Assembly (NCBI GenBank): GCA_036505275.1
Contig: DASXTS010000506.1
Span: 1-7,203 of the forward strand
Reading direction: 5' to 3'
DNA from: DASXTS01 sp036505275
Lineage (GTDB): Bacteria; Actinomycetota; Actinomycetes; Mycobacteriales; Pseudonocardiaceae
Length of the DNA stretch: 7,203 nt
Shown in pieces: positions 1 through 4,186 of this stretch. The translations under genes were made by a program, and so were the position numbers. How positions within the stretch are numbered: the first letter of the stretch is position 1; each line of letters begins with the position of its first letter. Under the pieces are notes generated by a model. That model saw nothing but the letters and a program-made list of their open reading frames with translations, had not been told where the DNA came from and made no database searches.

Positions 1-1
1 G

Positions 2-784
2 GATGGCCGGTTCGTCCTCGGCCTGGGTGCGGGCTCCCCACAGCTCGCGGAGGGTCTGCACGATCAGATCTTCCACGCCCCCGTCGCGCGGCTCGAGGCG
101 GTGACCCGGCAGGTGCGGGCGCTGCTGGCTGGCGGACGGACGACACCGTCGCGGGCGCCAGGAGCCCGACCGCTGCGCCTGGCCGCCAAGCCCCGACCGG
201 ACATCCCGGTGCACCTCGCCGCCCTCCGACCCGCCGCCGTCCGGCTCACTGGCGAGATCGCCGACGGCTGGTACCCGTTCCTGCTGCCCCGATCCGGTCT
301 TGCCGACGGGCTGGTACACCTGCGCGAGGGCGCGAGACGGGCCGACCGGCCGCTGCCGCTCGTCAGCCCCGGCCTACCGGTGGCGGTCGCGGCGGATCCC
401 GCGACCGCGCGGGCGGTGGCGTCCTGGTGGGTGGCGACCTACCTGACCGCGATGGGACCGGTCTACCCTCGCGCGCTGCGACGCCTCGGGCTCGGCCCGG
501 CCGTTGACGCACTGATCGCGGCAAACCCGACCCGCGGTGGCACGAGGATCCCGCCGGCCGCGGATGTGCTGCTCGACGAGCTCACCGTGCGAGGCGACGC
601 ACGAACGGCCCGGACCGCCCTGGACCGGTGGTACGACGCCGGCGCCGAGCTGCCCGTCGTCGTACTGCCGCCTGGACGGCCCGTGGCCGAGCTGGACTAC
701 ATGCTCGAAGCGCTGCGACCAGCTGACCAGCATGCGGCCGACCAGCACGCGGCGGACCAGCGCCGGTGGCGGGAGTCGGCATGA
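2..784 (+). CDS. LLM class (luciferase-like) flavin/F420-dependent oxidoreductase, 5' end missing
   Basis: The frame is open from the left edge, so this is the C-terminal 260 residues of a gene starting outside the window. The family usually has about 320-350 residues, so roughly 70-90 are missing. The visible start reads DGRFVLGLGAGSP, the glycine-rich strand typical of luciferase-like TIM-barrel monooxygenases. It is followed by LRLAAKPRPDIPVHLAAL and GEIADGWYPFLLP, and near the end by VVLPPGRPVAELDYMLEAL; all are usual landmarks of actinobacterial F420- or FMN-dependent LLM oxidoreductases. The substrate cannot be told from sequence. No signal peptide or membrane segment is seen in the visible part, so it is probably cytosolic. 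The C-terminus carries a low-complexity ADQHAADQHAADQ stretch encoded by a tandem repeat. It lies upstream of the mannitol operon on the same strand, separated by about 160 bases holding apparent control signals, so I infer it is not part of that operon. Family assignment is firm; the precise reaction is unknown. Confidence 0.85.
   Translation, partial: DGRFVLGLGAGSPQLAEGLHDQIFHAPVARLEAVTRQVRALLAGGRTTPSRAPGARPLRLAAKPRPDIPVHLAALRPAAVRLTGEIADGWYPFLLPRSGLADGLVHLREGARRADRPLPLVSPGLPVAVAADPATARAVASWWVATYLTAMGPVYPRALRRLGLGPAVDALIAANPTRGGTRIPPAADVLLDELTVRGDARTARTALDRWYDAGAELPVVVLPPGRPVAELDYMLEALRPADQHAADQHAADQRRWRESA
725..760 (+). repeat. 15-bp tandem repeat in the 3' end of the LLM gene
   Basis: Two full 15-bp units (725-739 and 740-754, differing at two bases) and a partial third (from 755) each begin GACCAGC and encode DQHAA, DQHAA, DQ. 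Another GACCAG lies just before, at 717-722. The repeat keeps the reading frame and looks like recent slippage expansion of the C-terminal tail. A related stretch, GACCAGC followed by GACGCGGCC, recurs at 831-846 outside the gene. Confidence 0.7.
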
Positions 785-821
785 GCGACCTCGCCGGGCC
801 TCGTCTGGCACGCTGTCGGCT

Positions 822-837
822 GCTGATCTAGACCAGC
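822..837 (+). promoter_or_regulatory. DasR-like (GntR/HutC family) operator candidate
   Basis: GCTGATCTAGACCAGC is a 16-bp palindrome with a single mismatched pair (A826 against C833). Its 12-bp core, TGATCTAGACCA (824-835), differs at one base from TGGTCTAGACCA, the core of the DasR-responsive element of Streptomyces as I remember it. DasR is a GntR/HutC-family repressor of N-acetylglucosamine and general PTS genes. The site lies 110 bases before the mtlA start and overlaps a possible -35 box, so a bound repressor could block transcription of the PTS operon. The resemblance is directly visible; the regulator's identity is inferred. Part of the right half (GACCAGC) also matches the nearby tandem repeat, so chance or repeat origin is possible. 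Confidence 0.5.
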
Positions 838-858
838 GACGCGGCCGAACCTTATGCT
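829..858 (+). promoter_or_regulatory. Candidate sigma-70-type promoter for the mtl operon
   Basis: TAGACC (829-834) resembles a -35 box at four of six positions. TATGCT (853-858) fits the TANNNT pattern of actinobacterial -10 boxes, with an 18-base spacer. Transcription would start near 865, giving a leader of about 80 bases before mtlA. The -35 overlaps the DasR-like palindrome, a sensible repression geometry. The match is weak and actinobacterial promoters are hard to call by eye. Confidence 0.3.
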
Positions 859-879
859 GTGCGGCGCAGGTGACTGTAA

Positions 880-939
880 CCCCAGTGTAAAAGGGCAATT
901 TCTGCCGGAGTTCCGCTGGGGCCCCACAACCAGGGGAGG
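880..939 (+). promoter_or_regulatory. mtlA: mtlA leader with self-complementary G/C runs and strong ribosome binding site
   Basis: GGGGAGG (933-939) lies seven bases before ATG 947 and is a strong Shine-Dalgarno sequence. Just upstream is a perfect 10-bp palindrome TGGGGCCCCA (917-926). CCCC (922-925) could pair with GGGG (933-936) across a seven-base loop and hide the ribosome binding site. CCCCAGTG (880-887) could pair with CGCTGGGG (914-921) with one G-U. These pairings are compatible with each other. CAGTGTAA occurs at 883-890 and again at 940-947, the second copy touching the start codon. The palindrome could instead be a second operator. The ribosome binding site is firm; any role for the pairings is speculative. 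Confidence 0.4.
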
Positions 940-946
940 CAGTGTA

Positions 947-2470
947 ATGACCGCACACGCCGAGCCCGTCAGCAGGACGACGAGCACACGGGTCGCGATC
1001 CAGAGGTTCGGAACCTTCCTCTCAGGCATGATCATGCCGAACATCGCGGCGTTCATCGCCTGGGGCATCGTCACCGCGTTCTTCATCGAGAAGGGTTGGA
1101 CGCCGGTTGCCGGCCTCGGCGGCTTCGGCAAGGACGCCGACGGGGTTCCCTACGTGGGCATCGTCGGCCCGATGATCAAGTACATGCTGCCGCTGCTGAT
1201 CGCGATGCAGGGCGGACGGATGGTCTACGGCGTCCGCGGTGCCGTGGTCGGCACGGTGGCCACCATGGGTGTGATCGTCAGCGTCGCCCAGCCGATGTTC
1301 CTCGGCGCCATGATCATGGGGCCGCTCGCGGCCTACATCATGAAGCAGCTCGACAAGCTGTGGGACGGCAAGATCAAGCCTGGCTTCGAGATGCTGGTCA
1401 ACAACTTCTCCGCCGGCATCACCGCGGCGGCGTTGGCGTCGGTCGGCTTCTTCATCTTCGGCCCGATCATCGGGGGCCTGGCCAGGGTCCTCGGCAACGC
1501 CGTGGACTTCCTGGTCTCGCACAGCCTGCTGCCGCTGGCGTCACTTCTCATCGAGCCGGCCAAGGTCCTGTTCCTCAACAACGCCATCAACCACGGTGTG
1601 CTCACCCCGCTCGGCATCGCGCAGGCCGCCGAGAAGGGCAAGTCGGTCCTGTTCCTGCTCGAGGCCAACCCCGGCCCGGGTCTCGGGCTGCTGCTGGCCT
1701 ATTCCCTCTTCGGGACCGGCGTGGCGAAGAGCACCGCACCGGGCGCGGCCGTCATCCACTTCTTCGGCGGGATCCACGAGATCTACTTCCCGTACGTGCT
1801 GATGAAGCCGATCACGCTGCTGGCCATGATCCCGGCGGGCATGGTCGGCATCGGCACGCTGGTGGTCTTCGGCGCCGGCCTGCGGGCGCCGTCGGCACCC
1901 GGTTCCATCATCGCCGTGCTGGCGCAGACCGCCAGCGGCAGCTACGTCGGAGTGATCCTGTCCGTGCTGCTGGCCGCGACCACGTCCTTCCTCATCGCAT
2001 CGGTGATCCTGCGAGCATCCCGCAGGCGGGACGAGGGCGACCTGGCCGCCGCCACCAGGGCGATGGAGGCCATGAAGGGCAAGAAGAGCGCGGTGGCCGA
2101 CATCCTGACCCGTCAGGAGGTCGAGGCGGAGGCCATCGAGGAGGAGCACGAGGCCAGGTCCCGCAAGCGGCCGATCCACACGATCGTCTTCGCCTGCGAC
2201 GCCGGCATGGGCTCCAGCGCGATGGGCGCCTCCATCCTGCGCAACAAGATCAGGCAGGCCGGCTTCGAGGACGTCTCGGTGGCCAACCTCGCCATCGCGA
2301 ACATGTCCGACAACGTGGACCTGGTCGTGACCCATCAGGACCTCACACCGCGCGCCCGGGACAGGACGCCGAGTGCGCAACACGTCTCGGTCGACAACTT
2401 CATGAACAGTCCGAAGTACGACGCCATCGTGGAAGAGTTGAAGCGCACCAACGCCAAAGCCCCAAGCTGA
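947..2470 (+). CDS. mtlA: PTS mannitol-specific enzyme IICB (mannitol permease)
   Basis: Inner-membrane permease that imports mannitol and phosphorylates it to mannitol-1-phosphate with phosphate passed from enzyme IIA. The 507-residue product has a hydrophobic IIC domain (about 15-345), a charged Ala/Glu/Lys/Arg-rich linker (about 345-410) and a cytosolic IIB domain (about 410-507). IIC landmarks are the first membrane stretch at 22-47 including LSGMIMPNIAAFIAWG, NNAINHG with His216, and GGIHEIYFPYVLM with His277-Glu278; as I recall, the equivalent His and Glu matter for mannitol binding and transport in the E. coli enzyme. In IIB, VFACDAGMGSSAMGAS carries the phosphocysteine Cys417, and the domain ends with the typical VSVDNFMNSPKYDAIVEEL. 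There is no fused IIA domain, unlike the 637-residue E. coli MtlA; the separate mtlF supplies it. ATG 947 is chosen because GGGGAGG lies seven bases upstream and the family N-terminus begins close after it. The frame is open back to ATG 854, but that start has no ribosome binding site and would add non-conserved residues. Confidence 0.96.
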   Translation: MTAHAEPVSRTTSTRVAIQRFGTFLSGMIMPNIAAFIAWGIVTAFFIEKGWTPVAGLGGFGKDADGVPYVGIVGPMIKYMLPLLIAMQGGRMVYGVRGAVVGTVATMGVIVSVAQPMFLGAMIMGPLAAYIMKQLDKLWDGKIKPGFEMLVNNFSAGITAAALASVGFFIFGPIIGGLARVLGNAVDFLVSHSLLPLASLLIEPAKVLFLNNAINHGVLTPLGIAQAAEKGKSVLFLLEANPGPGLGLLLAYSLFGTGVAKSTAPGAAVIHFFGGIHEIYFPYVLMKPITLLAMIPAGMVGIGTLVVFGAGLRAPSAPGSIIAVLAQTASGSYVGVILSVLLAATTSFLIASVILRASRRRDEGDLAAATRAMEAMKGKKSAVADILTRQEVEAEAIEEEHEARSRKRPIHTIVFACDAGMGSSAMGASILRNKIRQAGFEDVSVANLAIANMSDNVDLVVTHQDLTPRARDRTPSAQHVSVDNFMNSPKYDAIVEELKRTNAKAPS

Positions 2471-2490
2471 GCACAATGGCTGAACTACGG

Positions 2491-2524
2491 CAGATGGGGG
2501 AACGGCCCGCTGTTCCCCCATCTG
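2491..2524 (+). terminator. Strong intercistronic hairpin between mtlA and mtlF
   Basis: CAGATGGGGGAAC (2491-2503) and GTTCCCCCATCTG (2512-2524) form a perfect 13-bp stem around an eight-base loop. G-U and G-C pairs can add to the outside. It starts 20 bases after the mtlA stop and ends 60 bases before the mtlF start. No run of T follows directly, so it is not a textbook intrinsic terminator. It may be a partial terminator/attenuator or an mRNA-protecting structure that keeps mtlA levels above mtlF-mtlD-pfk. The structure is certain at sequence level; the role is inferred. Confidence 0.6.
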
Positions 2525-2584
2525 TCATGTCGTCCTGATTTGGCCTGCTGATGAAGTGTCCGCTCGACAGAGGAGTCGCTGCGC

Positions 2585-3022
2585 ATGAGTGACGTGCTAT
2601 CGCTGTCTCAGGTAAGGGTGCCGGGAACGGCCCGCAGCAAGGACGACGCCATCCGGGAAGCGGGACAGATCCTGGTCGACGTCGGCGCGGTCCCGCCGTC
2701 CTACATCGACGACATGTTCGAACGGGAGAAGTCCGTCTCCACGTACATGGGGAACTACCTGGCCATTCCGCATGGCACGAACGAGTCAAAGGATTCGATC
2801 TTGCGGTCGGCACTGTCGGTGATCAAGTACGATCCGCCGATCGACTGGGATGGCAACGAGGTGCGGTTCGCCCTCGGCATCGCTGGCTACCAGGGTGGTC
2901 ACATGGACATCCTGAGCAAAGTGGCCATTCTGTTCTCCGACCTCGATGAGGTCAACAAGCTGATAGCCGCAGGGTCGTCCGAGGAACTATACCGACTCCT
3001 GAATGCGGCGGTTAACGAATAA
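2585..3022 (+). CDS. mtlF: PTS mannitol-specific enzyme IIA
   Basis: Cytosolic phosphocarrier that takes phosphate from HPr on a histidine and hands it to the cysteine of the MtlA IIB domain. The 145-residue product matches the length of stand-alone MtlF proteins. YLAIPHGTNESK carries the active-site His63 and is the family hallmark. It is preceded by AIREAGQILVDVGAVPPSYIDDMFEREKSVSTYMGN and followed by the IDWDGNEVRFALGIAG strand and the HMDILSKVAILFSD segment, all in family order. ATG 2585 is supported by AGAGGAG (2569-2575), nine bases upstream. It lies 114 bases after mtlA, behind a strong hairpin, and nine bases before mtlD. It uses more A/T-ending codons than mtlA or pfk. The assignment is firm; general PTS genes (ptsH, ptsI) must lie elsewhere. 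Confidence 0.96.
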   Translation: MSDVLSLSQVRVPGTARSKDDAIREAGQILVDVGAVPPSYIDDMFEREKSVSTYMGNYLAIPHGTNESKDSILRSALSVIKYDPPIDWDGNEVRFALGIAGYQGGHMDILSKVAILFSDLDEVNKLIAAGSSEELYRLLNAAVNE

Positions 3023-3031
3023 GGTCGTGCC

Positions 3032-4186
3032 ATGAATTCCGTAGCCGTCCATTTTGGTGCCGGCAATATCGGTCGTGGATTTGTCGGACTACTGCTGCAC
3101 CGCGCGGGCTACGAGGTCGTATTCGCCGACGTGGTGGCCGAGCTCATCGACGCCCTGAACCGCACCCCGTCCTATCTGGTCAAGGAGATCGGCCTCGAGT
3201 CCAGGCAGGAGCAGGTCGACAACTACCGGGCGATCAATAGTCGCACCGATGAGCCTGCGGTCGTGGCGGAGATTGCCTCGGCCGGCATTGTGACCACAGC
3301 GGTCGGCCCGACGGTGTTGAAGTTCATCGCTCCGGTCATCGCTGCCGGCCTGCGGGCCAGAGCCGATGGCCTACCTCAGGTGGCAGTCCTGGCGTGCGAG
3401 AACGCGATCAACGCCACCGACGTGCTGGCCGAGCACATCCGCTCCCACGTCCCGGACGAGGAGTGGCCGGCGGTGGCGGCCAAGGCGGTGTTCGCCAACA
3501 CCGCGGTCGACCGGATCGTGCCTGGTCAACCTGCCGACGCCGGCCTCGACGTCACCGTCGAGACCTACTTCGAGTGGGCCATCGAACGCCCACCGTTCGC
3601 CGGCAACCAACCGACGATCCCGGACGCCAGCTGGGTCGAGGACCTCGCCCCGTACATCGAGCGGAAGCTCTTCACCGTCAACACCGGTCACGCCGCCACC
3701 GCCTATCACGGCTTCGCGCGTGGGATCAAGAAGCTGAGCGACGCCCTGGCCGACGATGCGGTGCGGGCGGCCGTGGAAGGCGTGCTGGCCGAGACCAAGC
3801 AGTTGCTCGTGCTCAAGCACGAGTTCACCGACGAAGCCCAGCAGGCCTATGTGGACAAGATCCTGCAGCGGTTCGCCAACCCGTATCTACCCGACACCGT
3901 CGACCGGGTCGGTCGGCAACCGCTGCGCAAGCTCTCCCGCTCGGAGCGGCTCATCGGACCGGCCGCGCAGCTCGCCGAAAGGGGCATCCGGCCACAGCAT
4001 CTGCTTGCGACGGTGGAGGCGGCGCTGTCGTTCGATGTGCCGGAGGACCCGGAAAGCGTTCAATTGCAGGAGCTGTTGTCGACCCTGACGGCGCGTGAGG
4101 CCACGGAGCGGATCACCGGTCTCACCCCGGCTGACGCGCTGTACGGCGACGTGCTGGCCGTCCTGGAGCGCAGGATCGGCCGATGA
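3032..4186 (+). CDS. mtlD: Mannitol-1-phosphate 5-dehydrogenase
   Basis: Oxidises mannitol-1-phosphate to fructose-6-phosphate with NAD+, in the cytosol. The 384-residue product is close to the 382 residues of E. coli MtlD. An N-terminal Rossmann domain (about 1-190) opens with VHFGAGNIGRGFVG, the NAD-binding glycine loop. The C-terminal helical domain (about 200-384) contains KLFTVNTGHAATAYHG, in which Lys212, Asn217 and His220 fit the K-x4-N-x2-H catalytic pattern of long-chain polyol dehydrogenases. The start ATG 3032 lies nine bases after the mtlF stop and has only a weak AAGG (3021-3024) overlapping that stop, so translation is probably coupled to mtlF. The stop TGA overlaps the ATG of the phosphofructokinase gene (ATGA at 4183-4186). 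All key residues look intact, and position and motifs agree on the function. Confidence 0.96.
   Translation: MNSVAVHFGAGNIGRGFVGLLLHRAGYEVVFADVVAELIDALNRTPSYLVKEIGLESRQEQVDNYRAINSRTDEPAVVAEIASAGIVTTAVGPTVLKFIAPVIAAGLRARADGLPQVAVLACENAINATDVLAEHIRSHVPDEEWPAVAAKAVFANTAVDRIVPGQPADAGLDVTVETYFEWAIERPPFAGNQPTIPDASWVEDLAPYIERKLFTVNTGHAATAYHGFARGIKKLSDALADDAVRAAVEGVLAETKQLLVLKHEFTDEAQQAYVDKILQRFANPYLPDTVDRVGRQPLRKLSRSERLIGPAAQLAERGIRPQHLLATVEAALSFDVPEDPESVQLQELLSTLTAREATERITGLTPADALYGDVLAVLERRIGR

Noticed and set aside
781..831. A 16-codon open frame whose ATG overlaps the LLM gene stop (ATGA), ending just inside the operator-like palindrome.
   Set aside because: The encoded peptide (MSDLAGPRLARCRLLI) shows no recognisable feature and there is no ribosome binding site. 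An ATGA at a stop codon is common by chance. It may be the remnant of a lost downstream gene, but nothing supports that.
854..946. Upstream in-frame ATG giving a 31-residue longer MtlA.
   Set aside because: It has no Shine-Dalgarno, overlaps the possible -10 box and would place odd non-conserved residues before the known family N-terminus. ATG 947 has an excellent ribosome binding site.
1025..1038. Perfect 14-bp palindrome GGCATGATCATGCC in mtlA, with a similar 12-bp one at 1308-1319.
   Set aside because: Both encode Met-Ile-Met stretches, the first within the conserved SGMIMPN motif, so coding constraint explains them better than an operator.
1096..2538. Long overlapping frame of about 480 residues on the plus strand, rich in Arg, Gly and His.
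   Set aside because: It is a frame-shifted shadow of mtlA with the low-complexity composition expected of off-frame GC-rich DNA.
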